Of a stretch of 5,849 nucleotides of DNA, positions 5,819 to 5,849 are shown piece after piece. The translations under genes were made by a program, and so were the position numbers. The notes below the pieces were generated by a model that did no database searches, was not told the origin of the DNA, and was given only the letters and a program-made list of their open reading frames with translations. Location: assembly GCA_900754795.1 (NCBI GenBank), contig CAAEEA010000020.1:1-5849 (forward strand). Reading direction: 5' to 3'. Each line of letters begins with the position of its first letter. Position 1 is the first letter of the stretch. The DNA is from Clostridia bacterium (lineage in GTDB: Bacteria > Bacillota > Clostridia > Peptostreptococcales > Anaerovoracaceae).

Positions 5819-5849
5819 AAGTTTTCTCCTGTCTTTGGCAATATATAAA

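Overview
The window looks like chromosomal DNA of an anaerobic Firmicute (Clostridia-like). The support is indirect: a textbook T-box leader, AGGAGG-type ribosome binding sites, sigma-A style promoters, a type I-C-like CRISPR repeat and mid-range base composition. No taxonomic marker gene is present, so this placement is an inference.

Layout. Positions 1-484 are the end of a CRISPR array with 33-nt repeats and 33-34-nt spacers, cut by the left window edge. A decayed repeat follows at 490-522, and repeat orientation suggests this is the leader-distal end. No cas gene is visible. Positions 523-1052 hold no intact gene. They contain a strong-looking orphan promoter (622-651) that reads into an eroded, purine-rich reading frame. 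A second promoter (1053-1081) starts a complete tRNA-Trp-specific T-box leader (specifier codon UGG at 1189-1191, antiterminator and terminator up to 1390). The leader precedes a stand-alone trpB2 gene (1477-2865). A bidirectional terminator (2983-3005) separates trpB2 from two leftward genes: an AzgA/PbuG-type NCS2 purine permease (4379-3024) and, upstream of it, a MATE-family multidrug/cation antiporter (5818-4481).

How the genes fit together. The T-box senses uncharged tRNA-Trp and should switch on TrpB2, which condenses indole with L-serine to make tryptophan. No trpA or other trp gene is next to it, which suggests indole salvage. The two leftward membrane transporters may be partly co-transcribed, but the permease has its own candidate promoter. 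In readthrough RNA only, a helix could cover the permease ribosome binding site. The CRISPR end and the transporters have no evident functional link to trpB2.

No clearly new system was found. The best leads are the orphan promoter with its decayed or untranslated downstream region, the Trp-responsive lone TrpB2, the palindrome abutting the trpB2 ribosome binding site, and the possible ribosome-site-masking helix before the permease.
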